A stretch of 64,000 nt of DNA, taken from NCBI RefSeq assembly GCF_018882125.1, contig NZ_JACVOZ010000003.1:310001-374000 (forward strand). Direction: 5' to 3'. The notes below the pieces were generated by a model. The model was not told the origin of the DNA, did no database searches, and saw nothing but the letters and a program-made list of their open reading frames with translations. Of this stretch, positions 53,512 through 63,473 are shown piece after piece; the first letter of the stretch is position 1, and each line of letters opens with the position of its first letter. The translations under genes were made by a program, and so were the position numbers. This DNA comes from Polynucleobacter sp. AP-Melu-500A-A1 (GTDB lineage Bacteria; Pseudomonadota; Gammaproteobacteria; Burkholderiales; Burkholderiaceae).

Positions 53512-54318
53512 TTACTCAAAGCCTCCGATACGGCCGAGGTTTCCTAGGTTAAGCCAAACGAAGAAAGCCTTACCCACCAGATTTTTATCAGGGACAAATC
53601 CCCAGTAACGAGAATCTGCACTGTTATCTCGGTTATCACCCATAGCAAAGTAATGGCCGGGCGGCACTTTACAAGTCAAGCCAGATTGTTGATATTGACA
53701 AAATTCTGCACCAGGAAAACGTTCGGTTGGGAAGACGCTTGCAGGCCGATCAGGATCATTCAAAATCTCATGACGATTGCCACCTAAATCGGTTGGAAAG
53801 GCTTCAGTAAAGCGCTTGGCATAACGCATATTCTCAGGATCGAGATAGGGTTCGCCGCCGCTATATTGCAAAGGCTGTCCATTAATGGTCAGGCGCTTAT
53901 CTACGTATGCAATCACATCACCTGGGAGTCCAACCACTCGCTTAATGTAATCGACGGATTCATCACGTGGGTAACGAAACACTACAACATCACCGCGTTT
54001 TGGTGATCCCAAATCCACCACCTTCTGGTTCAATACTGGCAAGCGAATGCCATAGGTAAATTTATTCACTAGAATAAAGTCGCCAATTTGCAAGGTCGGA
54101 ATCATGGAGCCAGATGGAATTTTGAATGGCTCCACCAGAAAAGAGCGCAACACAAATACCGCACAAATCACGGGGAAAAAACCAGCTGTGTACTCAAGCC
54201 AAAGCGGCATGCGATCAATGCCAGCCAATTTTCGTTGTGGCGCAAAGTAAAGTCTGTCAGCAACCCAAGCAATACCAGAAATGATCACTAAGATCAGGAG
54301 AATAAGGGCAAAATTCAT
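53512..54318 (-). CDS. lepB: Signal peptidase I
   Basis: A membrane protease that removes signal peptides from exported proteins. The 268-residue protein has two N-terminal hydrophobic segments (about residues 1-20 and 45-65). The catalytic serine is in [14 protein letters not shown] (about residue 72) and the lysine in [12 protein letters not shown] (about residue 128). The C-terminal [15 protein letters not shown] box is present. Its first codon overlaps the lepA stop by 1 base. lepA-lepB-rnc-era is a widely conserved order. Confidence 0.97.
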   Translation of the reverse strand: MNFALILLILVIISGIAWVADRLYFAPQRKLAGIDRMPLWLEYTAGFFPVICAVFVLRSFLVEPFKIPSGSMIPTLQIGDFILVNKFTYGIRLPVLNQKVVDLGSPKRGDVVVFRYPRDESVDYIKRVVGLPGDVIAYVDKRLTINGQPLQYSGGEPYLDPENMRYAKRFTEAFPTDLGGNRHEILNDPDRPASVFPTERFPGAEFCQYQQSGLTCKVPPGHYFAMGDNRDNSADSRYWGFVPDKNLVGKAFFVWLNLGNLGRIGGFE

Positions 54319-56123
54319 TAGCCTTCTACCTGCAAAATGGCCAAGAAGGCCTCTTGTGGAATCTCGACGTTACCCACTTGCTTCATGCGCTTCTTACCCT
54401 CTTTCTGCTTTTCTAAAAGCTTACGTTTACGAGAGATGTCGCCACCATAACATTTAGCCAAAACGTTTTTACGTAAGGCTTTCACATTTTCGCGAGCCAC
54501 GATATTGCTACCAATAGCTGCTTGAATCGCAACATCGAACATTTGGCGTGGAATAATGCCCCGCATCTTAGAGACTACTTCACGGCCACGGTGCTGGCTA
54601 TTGCTCCTATGGACAATAACCGACAGAGCATCAACACGATCACCGTTAATTAAGATATCGACCTTCACAACATCTGCTGGGCGATATTCCTTAAATTCAT
54701 AATCCATCGACGCATAGCCACGAGAGATGGATTTGAGACGGTCAAAAAAATCTAGCACTATCTCTGCCATCGGCAATTCATAAGTGAGTTGTACTTGTCG
54801 GCCAAGGTAATTCATACCCGTCTGAATACCGCGCTTACCAACACACAAAGTAATCACTGAACCCACATACTCTTGAGGCATATAGAGGTTGACAGTGACA
54901 ATCGGCTCCATGATCGTATCGACCTTGCTGGTCTCTGGCATCTTAGAGGGGTTATCGACCATCAAGATCGTGCCATCAGATTGCTGTACTTGATAGACCA
55001 CGGTTGGAGCAGTCGTAATCAAATTCATATCGTACTGACGCTCTAAGCGTTCTTGCACAATCTCCATATGGAGAAGGCCCAAGAATCCACAACGAAAACC
55101 AAATCCTAAGGCCTGAGAAACTTCTGGTTCATATAAGAGGGAAGCATCATTTAACTTGAGCTTCTCTAATGACTCACGCAATTGATCGTACTCACTAGCT
55201 TCAACTGGATAGAGACCAGCAAAGACCTGTGACTTCACCTCTTTAAATCCGGATAATGGTGTGGTGGCAGGTGTGCGGCCCTGCTGCCCAGTAGTATGGG
55301 TAACTGTATCACCCACCTTGGCAGCTTTTAATTCTTTAATACCGGCAATAATGAAGCCCACTTGACCGGCGCTAAGTTCAGGACGATCAACTGATTTCGG
55401 GCTAAAGACCCCAACGTGCTCAACTAAGTGGCTTGAGCCATGCGCCATCAAGGTAATTTTGTCCTTTGGTTTTAGCGTACCATTCACAACCCGCACCAAC
55501 ATCACAACCCCAACGTAGTTATCAAACCAAGAATCAATAATTAAGCATTGCAAAGGCGCGCTCGCATCGCCTTTCGGCGGTGGTACGCGACGGATCATTT
55601 CTTCAATGACTTCATGAACTCCCAGACCAGTCTTAGCAGAGCAAGTGATCGCATCCGTTGCATCAATTCCAATTACATCTTCAATTTCTTGAATAGCACG
55701 TTCAGGATCGGCCTGGGGTAAATCAATCTTATTAAGGACAGGAACCACTTCAACGCCCAATTCGATTGCCGTATAGCAGTTAGCAACGGTTTGCGCCTCA
55801 ACGCCCTGACTAGCATCAACAACCAACAAAGCGCCTTCGCATGCAGACAAAGAGCGACTAACTTCATAAGAAAAGTCTACGTGCCCTGGTGTATCGATGA
55901 GATTAAGGTTATAAATCTTGCCGTCTTTGGCTTTGTAATTCAAAGCAGCGGTTTGGGCTTTGATCGTAATGCCGCGTTCACGCTCGATATCCATTGAATC
56001 TAGGACTTGAGCTTCCATCTCTCGATCGGAGAGGCCGCCGCAAATCTGAATAATACGATCGGCAAGCGTTGATTTGCCATGATCGATATGGGCGATGATA
56101 GAAAAATTGCGGATTAAATCCAT
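54318..56123 (-). CDS. lepA: Elongation factor 4 (LepA)
   Basis: A ribosome-associated translational GTPase. The 601-residue protein begins [24 protein letters not shown] with the G1 motif, and shows DTPGHVDF and [14 protein letters not shown]-like domains follow, then the LepA-specific C-terminus rich in lysine ([24 protein letters not shown]). Canonical length. A 136-base gap separates it from the upstream protease gene, containing a strong hairpin. Confidence 0.98.
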   Translation of the reverse strand: MDLIRNFSIIAHIDHGKSTLADRIIQICGGLSDREMEAQVLDSMDIERERGITIKAQTAALNYKAKDGKIYNLNLIDTPGHVDFSYEVSRSLSACEGALLVVDASQGVEAQTVANCYTAIELGVEVVPVLNKIDLPQADPERAIQEIEDVIGIDATDAITCSAKTGLGVHEVIEEMIRRVPPPKGDASAPLQCLIIDSWFDNYVGVVMLVRVVNGTLKPKDKITLMAHGSSHLVEHVGVFSPKSVDRPELSAGQVGFIIAGIKELKAAKVGDTVTHTTGQQGRTPATTPLSGFKEVKSQVFAGLYPVEASEYDQLRESLEKLKLNDASLLYEPEVSQALGFGFRCGFLGLLHMEIVQERLERQYDMNLITTAPTVVYQVQQSDGTILMVDNPSKMPETSKVDTIMEPIVTVNLYMPQEYVGSVITLCVGKRGIQTGMNYLGRQVQLTYELPMAEIVLDFFDRLKSISRGYASMDYEFKEYRPADVVKVDILINGDRVDALSVIVHRSNSQHRGREVVSKMRGIIPRQMFDVAIQAAIGSNIVARENVKALRKNVLAKCYGGDISRKRKLLEKQKEGKKRMKQVGNVEIPQEAFLAILQVEG

Positions 56124-56207
56124 AGCGTCTTATTTGGTAATTCAAAAAACGCCTTGTCAGAACGCACCACAATGATGCGCTGCAAAAAGTCGTCTTAGAG
56201 GGATTGT

Positions 56208-56242
56208 AATGGGTGGCGCCGATGAAGCGCCGAACCCCATTT
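56208..56242. other. Strong GC-rich hairpin between the DegP-type gene and lepA
   Basis: AATGGG-T-GGCGC and GCGCC-GAA-CCCCATT form a long stem with small bulges around a seven-base loop. It lies 18 bases after the protease stop in a 136-base gap (56124-56259) that holds no gene. On the transcribed minus strand no T-run follows, so it is more likely an mRNA-stabilising or processing hairpin than a terminator. Confidence 0.5.
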
Positions 56243-56259
56243 TTAGACCTAAATTGGCC

Positions 56260-57708
56260 TTATTTTGGCCTTACTGGTATGATTAAGGTGCTGTCTGCGC
56301 GGCGAATAAAGACCGGAACAGCCTTATTAGCATCCAAACCCTTAACTAGGCTCTCAAACTGCTTCACGCCGGTAATATCGGCATCCCCGATGCGAATAAT
56401 GACATCGCCAGGACGAATTCCCACTTTTGCCAAAGTACCGTCGCCAAGGGCAGTAACTTCAATACCCCCTTTGACGTTGAGCTCTTTTTTCTTGGCATCT
56501 GATAATTCATTCACTATCAGACCTAAAGTATTTGTACCGGAAACATTCGGAGTTGGGACATCAGCCTTCTTGGCAGCAGTTTGAGTCGATTCGCTATCGC
56601 CAACGTTCACCGATAAATCTCGAGTGGCACCCTTACGCCAAACTTGCACAGTTGCACTTGTGCCTGGTTTCGTCTCACCAACCAAACGCGGTAGATCAGT
56701 TGATTTGGCAATTTCACGGCCATTAAAACTCAGAATGACGTCACCAGCTTCGATTCCACCAATTGCTGCTGGACCACCTGGATCAACATTACGCACATAA
56801 GCACCACGAGGTTTACCTAAACCTAAGCTCTCTGCAACTTCTTTAGTCATCTCCCCTAACGCAACACCAATTCGACCGCGGGTCATTTTTCCGTTGGTAC
56901 GCAATTGATCGGCTACACGCATTGCCTCATCAATCGGAATTGCAAAAGAGATACCCATGTAACCGCCAGAGCGGCTAAAAATTTGGGAATTAATACCAAT
57001 CGCTTGTCCGGCAGTATTCAGAAGTGGGCCACCCGAGTTTCCAGGATTGACAGCAACGTCTGTTTGAATAAAAGGCAAATAGTCGCCAGTGTCACGGCTC
57101 TTGGCCGAGACAATCCCCGCAGTCACTGTATTCTCAAGGCCAAATGGGGAACCAATAGCCAGAACCCACTCACCCACTCTTACTCTTGAAGAATCACCTA
57201 AAGGTAACTTTGGTAAATCGCGTGCTTCAATTTTTAGTACTGCCACATCAGTACGTTTATCCATACCTAATAACTTGGCCTTGAATTCGCGCTTATCAGT
57301 CAAGGTGACATAAATAGTCGTTGCCCCTTCAACTACGTGTGCATTGGTCAAAATCAAACCATTGGTTTCGATAATGAATCCTGAGCCAACACCGCGATCA
57401 GATTCTTGCGGCTTGCCTGGATTAGGTTGAGCCTGTTTAGGATTATTGGGCACACCTGGAATAGGTACACCAAAGAAACGGCGAAAGAATTCTGCTTGAT
57501 CTTCTGGCATGCCTGGTATGCCACCCTGGGCCTGTTGGACAACCACTTTTTCAGTCGTTCGAATATTGACCACGGCTGGACTCGCTTTTTCAACCAAGTC
57601 TGCAAAATCAGGAATAGTGACCCGCGGAGTTTGCGCAGAGGCAAGTGGAATAAAAGAAAACTGACCGAGGCTCAAAATAGCCAACAGCGCAATAAAGTAC
57701 TTTTTCAT
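56260..57708 (-). CDS. mucD: Periplasmic serine endoprotease DegP/MucD (Do family)
   Basis: A heat- and stress-linked periplasmic protease-chaperone. The 482-residue protein has a signal peptide (about 25 residues, ending ASAQ). The trypsin-like domain has catalytic His in LTNAHVVEGA, Asp in MDKRTDVAVLK and Ser in NPGNSGGPLLN. Two PDZ domains follow (about residues 280-375 and 395-480). In many betaproteobacteria this gene ends an rpoE-rseA-rseB-mucD cluster between fabF and lepA; here only the protease remains. Confidence 0.94.
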   Translation of the reverse strand: MKKYFIALLAILSLGQFSFIPLASAQTPRVTIPDFADLVEKASPAVVNIRTTEKVVVQQAQGGIPGMPEDQAEFFRRFFGVPIPGVPNNPKQAQPNPGKPQESDRGVGSGFIIETNGLILTNAHVVEGATTIYVTLTDKREFKAKLLGMDKRTDVAVLKIEARDLPKLPLGDSSRVRVGEWVLAIGSPFGLENTVTAGIVSAKSRDTGDYLPFIQTDVAVNPGNSGGPLLNTAGQAIGINSQIFSRSGGYMGISFAIPIDEAMRVADQLRTNGKMTRGRIGVALGEMTKEVAESLGLGKPRGAYVRNVDPGGPAAIGGIEAGDVILSFNGREIAKSTDLPRLVGETKPGTSATVQVWRKGATRDLSVNVGDSESTQTAAKKADVPTPNVSGTNTLGLIVNELSDAKKKELNVKGGIEVTALGDGTLAKVGIRPGDVIIRIGDADITGVKQFESLVKGLDANKAVPVFIRRADSTLIIPVRPK

Positions 57709-57758
57709 AATGCTAGGCCTACTTGGTAAAAACCAAAAAAGTGGAGATAAAGAGAATA

Positions 57759-59006
57759 TTAGGTCAACTTGCCAAAAATCAAGGTGCCGTTAGTACCACC
57801 AAAGCCAAAGTTGTTTTTAACCGCATGGTCAATCTTCACATCCCGGGCAGTATTGGCGCAGTAGTCCAAGTCGCATTCAGGGTCTTGATTGAAGATATTG
57901 ATGGTAGGTGGGGATTTCTGGTTATGCAGGGCCAAAATAGTGAAAACGGATTCCAAGCCACCAGCACCCCCCAAAAGATGACCAGTCATTGACTTAGTGG
58001 AGTTAATTAAGGCCTTTTTGGCATGATCGCCCAAGGCTGCCTTAATGGCTTCAGTTTCGTTCTTATCACCCAAAGGTGTAGAGGTGCCATGGGCATTTAA
58101 GTACTGAATTTGATCTGGATTTAAGTGGGCGTCGCGCATGGCATTGACCATACAACGGCGAGGGCCATCCATATTGGGTGCCGTCATGTGATATGCATCG
58201 CCACTCATACCAAAACCCAGTAGTTCGCAATAGATTCTTGCGCCACGGGCTTTTGCATGTTCATACTCTTCGAGCACAACAACACCGGCACCTTCACCAA
58301 GAACAAAGCCATCACGGTCTTTATCCCATGGACGAGAAGCAGTTGCTGGATCATCGTTTCGAGTAGAAAGTGCTCTAGCTGATGCGAATCCGCCAACACC
58401 CAATGCAGAAATCGTAGATTCAGCGCCACCAGCAAGCATGACATCTGCATCGCCGTACTGAATTAAACGTGCAGCCAAACCAATACTATGCAAACCCGTA
58501 GTACACGCAGTCACTGCGGCCACGTTTGGACCTTTAAGCCCAAACAAAATACTGAGATGCCCAGAAATCATATTAATGATGGAACCTGGAACAAAGAATG
58601 GCGAGATGCGACGTGGACCCCGGGCCAATAACTCGGCACCAGTTTCTTCAATCATCGGTAAGCCACCAATGCCAGAGCCCACCATGACGCCGACACGCTC
58701 AGCGTTTTGCTCGGTAATCTCTAGACCGCTGTCACGAATCGCTTGTGAACCAGCAGCGATACCGTAATGGATAAAAGTATCCATATGGCGTGCTTCTTTC
58801 GCAGAAACATATTCTTCGACATTGAAATCTTTAACCTCACCAGCGAAATGGACGCTCAATGGAGTGTGGTCAAACTTAGTGATAGTTGCAATGCCTGATT
58901 TGCCCGCAAGCAAGTTAGACCAAGCCACATCAACTGAGTTACCAACAGGTGAGATGAGACCAAGGCCGGTAACTACTACCCGGCGTCGGCCATTTAATGC
59001 TGACAC
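57759..59006 (-). CDS. fabF: 3-oxoacyl-[ACP] synthase II
   Basis: The elongating condensing enzyme of fatty acid synthesis. The 415-residue protein has the N-terminal [18 protein letters not shown], the nucleophilic cysteine in [13 protein letters not shown] (about residue 168), and two histidines in [12 protein letters not shown] and [12 protein letters not shown]. The gene follows acpP by 21 bases and is the last of the fab genes in this cluster. Confidence 0.97.
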   Translation of the reverse strand: MSALNGRRRVVVTGLGLISPVGNSVDVAWSNLLAGKSGIATITKFDHTPLSVHFAGEVKDFNVEEYVSAKEARHMDTFIHYGIAAGSQAIRDSGLEITEQNAERVGVMVGSGIGGLPMIEETGAELLARGPRRISPFFVPGSIINMISGHLSILFGLKGPNVAAVTACTTGLHSIGLAARLIQYGDADVMLAGGAESTISALGVGGFASARALSTRNDDPATASRPWDKDRDGFVLGEGAGVVVLEEYEHAKARGARIYCELLGFGMSGDAYHMTAPNMDGPRRCMVNAMRDAHLNPDQIQYLNAHGTSTPLGDKNETEAIKAALGDHAKKALINSTKSMTGHLLGGAGGLESVFTILALHNQKSPPTINIFNQDPECDLDYCANTARDVKIDHAVKNNFGFGGTNGTLIFGKLT

Positions 59007-59027
59007 AGTAATGCCAAAGCTAGGGAA

Positions 59028-59267
59028 TTAACCCTGAGCTTTTGATTTAGCGAAATCGATCGCGAGCTGAACGGTGGTGATCTTTTCAGCTTCCTCATCA
59101 GGAATTTCGATGCCGAATTCATCTTCCAAAGCCATTACTAGCTCAACAGTGTCAAGAGAGTCAGCGCCCAAGTCGTTCACAAAAGAAGATTCATTTTTGA
59201 TATCTCCTTCTGCGACGCCCAATTGCTCAGCGACGATTTTCTTAACGCGTTGTTCGATGTTGTCCAT
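59028..59267 (-). CDS. acpP: Acyl carrier protein
   Basis: A 79-residue acidic four-helix protein that carries growing acyl chains. The phosphopantetheine attachment serine is in [16 protein letters not shown] (about residue 37). It is modified by AcpS, whose gene lies about 9 kb away in the same window. It lies between fabG (101 bases upstream) and fabF (21 bases downstream); the longer gap before it may hold its own promoter. Confidence 0.99.
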   Translation of the reverse strand: MDNIEQRVKKIVAEQLGVAEGDIKNESSFVNDLGADSLDTVELVMALEDEFGIEIPDEEAEKITTVQLAIDFAKSKAQG

Positions 59268-59368
59268 TAATTTCCCCAGGGGTTGTAAAAAACGATGGAA
59301 GGATTTTATCAGTTTGGCGGATCGAAATAGTAAATTCGCCTAAAAATGACCAAATCCTTGCTTTGCCG

Positions 59369-60112
59369 TTAGGCTAAATATAGTCCGCCATTGACGTGTA
59401 GGGTATTACCCGTAATATAGCCCGCAGCTGGAGAGGCCAAAAATGCCACTGCCTGTGCCACATCCTCAGGGCTACCTAGGCGCGCTAAAGGAATGTTCAC
59501 TTTTAGGGCATTTTGCTGCTCTTCACTCAAGGCGCGGGTCATATCGGTATCAATAAAGCCAGGTGCAACACAATTCACAGTGATATTTCGACTGCCAATC
59601 TCACGCGCCAAGGCGCGGGTCATACCCGAGACGCCTGCTTTTGCAGCAGCATAATTGGCTTGGCCAGCATTACCCATGTGACCAACAATAGAGGTGATAT
59701 TAATAATGCGACCAGCACGCACTTTCATCATTGGGCGCAAAACAGCTTGTGACAGACGAAAAACTGAGCTTAAATTAGTGTCGATCACATCGGTCCACTC
59801 GTTATCCTTCATGCGCATTGCCAAGTTATCGCGGGTAATGCCGGCATTGTTCACCAGGATATTAATACCGCCAAAATCTTTGACGATGAGATCAATAATG
59901 TTTTCACAAGCATTTGGCTCGGTGACATTCAAAACCAAACCACGTCCACCTGAAGCTTTCAAACGCTCATCAATTGCTTTAGCCCCATCAGCGGAAGTTG
60001 CAGTACCAATCACCTTCGCCCCACATTTCATTAACTCATCTGCAATCGCTTGACCAATGCCACGCGATGCGCCAGTAACTAAGGCAATTTGTCCGCTTAA
60101 GTCGAGGTTCAT
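59369..60112 (-). CDS. fabG: 3-oxoacyl-[ACP] reductase
   Basis: An NADPH-dependent SDR enzyme that reduces 3-oxoacyl-ACP. The 247-residue protein has the cofactor-binding TGASRGIGQAIA (residues 14-25), NNAGITRDN, the catalytic serine in NITSIVGHMG and Y-x3-K in YAAAKAG (about residues 154-158). It follows fabD by 32 bases. Canonical length and order. Confidence 0.97.
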   Translation of the reverse strand: MNLDLSGQIALVTGASRGIGQAIADELMKCGAKVIGTATSADGAKAIDERLKASGGRGLVLNVTEPNACENIIDLIVKDFGGINILVNNAGITRDNLAMRMKDNEWTDVIDTNLSSVFRLSQAVLRPMMKVRAGRIINITSIVGHMGNAGQANYAAAKAGVSGMTRALAREIGSRNITVNCVAPGFIDTDMTRALSEEQQNALKVNIPLARLGSPEDVAQAVAFLASPAAGYITGNTLHVNGGLYLA

Positions 60113-60144
60113 ATTTGTCTTTCGCTGTTTTCTCTATTGCTGTT

Positions 60145-61080
60145 TTATTTAACGCCAGCCAATGCTTCATTCAAGCTAGCTTCATCAAACATGGGTATGC
60201 CAGTCACTTGATCATTGATGCGCTTAGTAAGGCCAGCCAAGACCTTACCGGGACCGCATTCCACTACTTGCGTAATACCCTGCTGCCCCATGGCTTGAAT
60301 AGTTTCTTGCCAACGCACAGGCTTAGCTGCCTGACGCACTAAAGCATCTTTGATGGCGATTGGATCATTTAAGATTTCAACATCAACATTGTTGATCACA
60401 GAGATTGTCGGTGCTTTAAATTCAATATTAGCTAGAAAGCCTTTGAGCTTTTCGGATGCGGGCTGCAGCAAAGAGGAATGAAATGGCGCAGAGACTGGCA
60501 AAGGTAATGCGCGCTTTGCACCGGCCGCTTTGAGTAACTCACAAGCTTTTGTCACAGCATCGCTTGCACCAGCAATCACTACTTGACCAGGCGCATTAAA
60601 GTTCACGGCCTCTACCACGCCACCAGATGCAGTGCTTGCCTCGGTGCAAAGCTGGATGACCGTTGCGTCATCCAAACCCAAAATCGCGGCCATACCACCC
60701 GTACCTACTGGTACTGCACTTTGCATAGCCTGTGCGCGAAAACGCACTAATGGCACTGCATCTTTAAATGAAATTACGCCTGCAGCAACCAATGCTGAGT
60801 ACTCACCAAGACTGTGGCCAGCCATCACTTGAGGAGCCGAACCACCAGCAGCTAACCAGGCACGATAAAACGCCACACCAGCAGTCAACATCACAGGTTG
60901 AGTATTGGTAGTTAATGACAATGCCTCTGCAGGGCCTTCAGCCATTAACTTAGTAACATCCTCACCCAATGCCTCAGACGCCTCTTGCAAAGTGGCACGC
61001 ACTTCAGGGCGCTGCGCAATGGAATTCAACATGCCAACGGATTGAGAGCCTTGACCAGGGAATACAAATGCAAATGTCAT
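60145..61080 (-). CDS. fabD: Malonyl-CoA:ACP transacylase
   Basis: FabD loads malonate onto ACP. The 311-residue protein, from the ATG at 61080, begins TFAFVFPGQGSQSVGML, the family N-terminus. The nucleophilic serine is in MAGHSLGEYSALVAAG (about residue 92) and the histidine in VSAPFHSSLLQPA (about residue 200). A longer frame to 61152 would run into fabH and is rejected. It follows fabH by 28 bases. Confidence 0.97.
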   Translation of the reverse strand: MTFAFVFPGQGSQSVGMLNSIAQRPEVRATLQEASEALGEDVTKLMAEGPAEALSLTTNTQPVMLTAGVAFYRAWLAAGGSAPQVMAGHSLGEYSALVAAGVISFKDAVPLVRFRAQAMQSAVPVGTGGMAAILGLDDATVIQLCTEASTASGGVVEAVNFNAPGQVVIAGASDAVTKACELLKAAGAKRALPLPVSAPFHSSLLQPASEKLKGFLANIEFKAPTISVINNVDVEILNDPIAIKDALVRQAAKPVRWQETIQAMGQQGITQVVECGPGKVLAGLTKRINDQVTGIPMFDEASLNEALAGVK

Positions 61081-61108
61081 GTGAGTATTTTTTTGAAAGT
61101 TAAAAGAA

Positions 61109-62095
61109 TTAGTATTTGAGTGCGACCGCGCCCCATGCAAATCCACCGCCAACGCCTTCTAATAAAAGATATTGTCCACGTTTAATTTGGCCAGAACGTA
61201 CACCCGAATCCAAAGCAAGCGGGATCGAAGCAGCTGAAGTATTACCATGCTCATGCACCGTGACGATCACCTTATCCATGGACATACCCATCTTTTTGGC
61301 AGTACCTTCCATAATGCGGATATTGGCTTGATGCGGAACTAACCAATCAATTTGCTCTGGCTTGAGATTCGCCTTTTCTAATGCCTCATGAGCTACCTGC
61401 TCCAATACTTTGACCGCTAATTTAAAAACCGCTTGACCATCCATTGTCATGAAGGGTGAACCATGTACCTCACCGTTGCCTGCACGACCTGGAACGCACA
61501 AGATATCACGTTGGCTACCATCAGCATGAAGAGCAGTCGAGAGAATTCCTGCTTCTGAAGAAGCCTCTAAGACTATTGCGCCGGCACCATCACCAAATAA
61601 TACGCAGGTACCACGATCTTGAAAATCCAGAATACGTGAGAAAGTTTCCGCGCCAACCACCAATACTTTTTTGTAAGTACCACAACGAATAAATGCATCA
61701 GCAGTTGCCATGGCATAAGTAAATCCTGCGCAGACTGCCTGAATATCAAAAGCGGCACAAGCGGTATGAGCGCCTAATTTATCTTGTAATACACAAGCTG
61801 TACTTGGAAACCCGCCCAAATGATCTGGGGTAGAGGTTGCCAAAATAATGAGATCTAAATCACTAGACGTGATTCCGGAACTACTGAGTGCAGCTTGAGC
61901 AGCTTTAAGCGCCAAGTCACTGGTGAGTTCATTTTCAGCAGCGAAATGTCGCGCGGAAATCCCGCTACGCGTTGTAATCCACTCATCGCTAGTCTCTAAG
62001 CCATTCTTCGCCAAGCGCTCAACTAAATCTTGATTCGTTAAACGCAGATCTGGAAGATAACTTCCTGTACCGGCCACTCTTGAGTAAATACTCAT
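61109..62095 (-). CDS. fabH: 3-oxoacyl-[ACP] synthase III
   Basis: The initiating condensing enzyme, joining acetyl-CoA to malonyl-ACP. The 328-residue protein has the nucleophilic cysteine in [13 protein letters not shown] (about residue 122), the histidine in [11 protein letters not shown] (about residue 255) and asparagine in [15 protein letters not shown] (about residue 285). It overlaps plsX by 4 bases. plsX-fabH-fabD-fabG-acpP-fabF is the standard gammaproteobacterial/betaproteobacterial order. Confidence 0.97.
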   Translation of the reverse strand: MSIYSRVAGTGSYLPDLRLTNQDLVERLAKNGLETSDEWITTRSGISARHFAAENELTSDLALKAAQAALSSSGITSSDLDLIILATSTPDHLGGFPSTACVLQDKLGAHTACAAFDIQAVCAGFTYAMATADAFIRCGTYKKVLVVGAETFSRILDFQDRGTCVLFGDGAGAIVLEASSEAGILSTALHADGSQRDILCVPGRAGNGEVHGSPFMTMDGQAVFKLAVKVLEQVAHEALEKANLKPEQIDWLVPHQANIRIMEGTAKKMGMSMDKVIVTVHEHGNTSAASIPLALDSGVRSGQIKRGQYLLLEGVGGGFAWGAVALKY

Positions 62096-63105
62096 TCTTT
62101 TATCTCCGCTACAAAGGCTCCAGCAATGCGGTCAACCATACGATTCTTTGCAGCCTCATAGGCGCGATCCAAGGCAAAACCAAAGGCAAAACGATCTGCA
62201 GAGCCATGGCTTTTAATCACACAGCCCCGTAAACCTAACAATACAGCACCGTTGTAACGACGATGATCGACGCGCTTGCGTACTCTCAATAATGGCACCA
62301 TCGCACAAATTGCCATTAATTTAGTTAACAACGAGCGATTAAATTCTTCACGAATCATGCCGCTCATCATTTTTGCTAGACCTTCGCTTGCCTTCAAAAC
62401 CACATTACCTACAAATCCATCACAGACTACGATATCGGTAGTGCCCTTAAAAATATCATTACCTTCTACGTTGCCATAAAAGTTTAAATTTGTTTGACGT
62501 AATAGCTCGCTAGTTTGTTTGACGACCTCATTACCCTTGATCACCTCTTCACCAATATTCAAAAGGCCAATAGAAGGATTTTGTTTACCGTCCACTACTT
62601 GGACCATGACATTGGCCATTTGAGCAAACTGTACTAGGTGCATGGGCTCACAGTCAGCATTCGCACCCAGATCAAGCATGGTGGTGCCCCCACCCAATTC
62701 ATTTGGTATCGCAGTAGCAATAGCCGGACGATCAACTCCTTCAAGAGTTTTAAGAACATAGCGTGAAATCGCCATCAGAGCGCCGGTATTGCCCGAAGAA
62801 ATGATGGCGTCAGCCGCGCCATCTTTTACTTGCTCGATAGCAACGCGCATTGACGAATCTTTTTTTCGACGCAAAGCTACCTCAATGGAATCATCCATTA
62901 AAACGACTTCACTGGCGGAAATAATTTGAATGCGCTCAAGCGGCGCTTTAGGAAAATGACTCAGGGCTTGTTGGATTGCACTGGCATCACCTACCAATGT
63001 CATTTTCACATCGGCATGCTTTTCCAAAAAATCGCAGGCAGCCGGAACCGTAACGACGACTCCATGATCTCCGCCCATGGCATCAATAGCTAGAGTAACG
63101 CTCAT
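62092..63105 (-). CDS. plsX: Phosphate acyltransferase PlsX
   Basis: PlsX makes acyl-phosphate from acyl-ACP for phospholipid synthesis. From the ATG at 63105 the protein is 337 residues, beginning [22 protein letters not shown]. It contains [16 protein letters not shown] and the [17 protein letters not shown] segment typical of the family. A longer frame starts with TTG inside the rpmF terminator and is rejected. The 83-base gap from rpmF contains that terminator. Confidence 0.96.
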   Translation of the reverse strand: MSVTLAIDAMGGDHGVVVTVPAACDFLEKHADVKMTLVGDASAIQQALSHFPKAPLERIQIISASEVVLMDDSIEVALRRKKDSSMRVAIEQVKDGAADAIISSGNTGALMAISRYVLKTLEGVDRPAIATAIPNELGGGTTMLDLGANADCEPMHLVQFAQMANVMVQVVDGKQNPSIGLLNIGEEVIKGNEVVKQTSELLRQTNLNFYGNVEGNDIFKGTTDIVVCDGFVGNVVLKASEGLAKMMSGMIREEFNRSLLTKLMAICAMVPLLRVRKRVDHRRYNGAVLLGLRGCVIKSHGSADRFAFGFALDRAYEAAKNRMVDRIAGAFVAEIKE

Positions 63106-63138
63106 AAACTCATTGAATGCAGCAAGTGATTTATCCAA

Positions 63139-63166
63139 GAAAAAAGCGGCTTGTAGTGGAGCCGCT
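63139..63166 (-). terminator. Rho-independent terminator between rpmF and plsX
   Basis: On the minus strand AGCGGCT and AGCCGCT form a 7-bp stem around an 8-base loop, and TTTTTTC follows. It lies about 23 bases after the rpmF stop and just before the plsX start, so plsX depends on read-through or on its own promoter. Confidence 0.85.
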
Positions 63167-63188
63167 TCGATCTTTTTAGACTAAAAAA

Positions 63189-63368
63189 TTAGTCGTTTTT
63201 AGTTTTAACTACCTTACGACCACGATAGTAGCCGTTTGGTGAGATGTGGTGGCGCAAATGAGCCTCACCAGTTGTGGCTTCAACAGCCGTAGCAGGTGCG
63301 GTCAAAAAGTCGTGCGCACGGTGCATGCCACGTTTGGAAGGTGATTTTTTATTTTGTTGAACGGCCAT
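63189..63368 (-). CDS. rpmF: 50S ribosomal protein L32
   Basis: A 59-residue ribosomal protein, too short for the usual ORF cut-off. It begins [20 protein letters not shown], diagnostic for L32, and continues with [18 protein letters not shown]. The four zinc-binding cysteines of some L32 forms are absent, as usual in Proteobacteria. It has an AGGAGTTCAAT leader. It lies between the DUF177 gene and plsX, the standard yceD-rpmF-plsX order. Confidence 0.97.
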   Translation of the reverse strand: MAVQQNKKSPSKRGMHRAHDFLTAPATAVEATTGEAHLRHHISPNGYYRGRKVVKTKND

Positions 63369-63473
63369 ATTGAACTCCTAAGCAAGGCGATATTCTAACA
63401 TGGAAAAGCGTCTAAATGCTTGATTTAACTATAAACACTATGTAAAACAACATCCCCTAAAAAGCCTACTTTT

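Noticed and set aside
61081..61152. Longer start for fabD
   Set aside because: It would extend into fabH; the family N-terminus begins at 61080.
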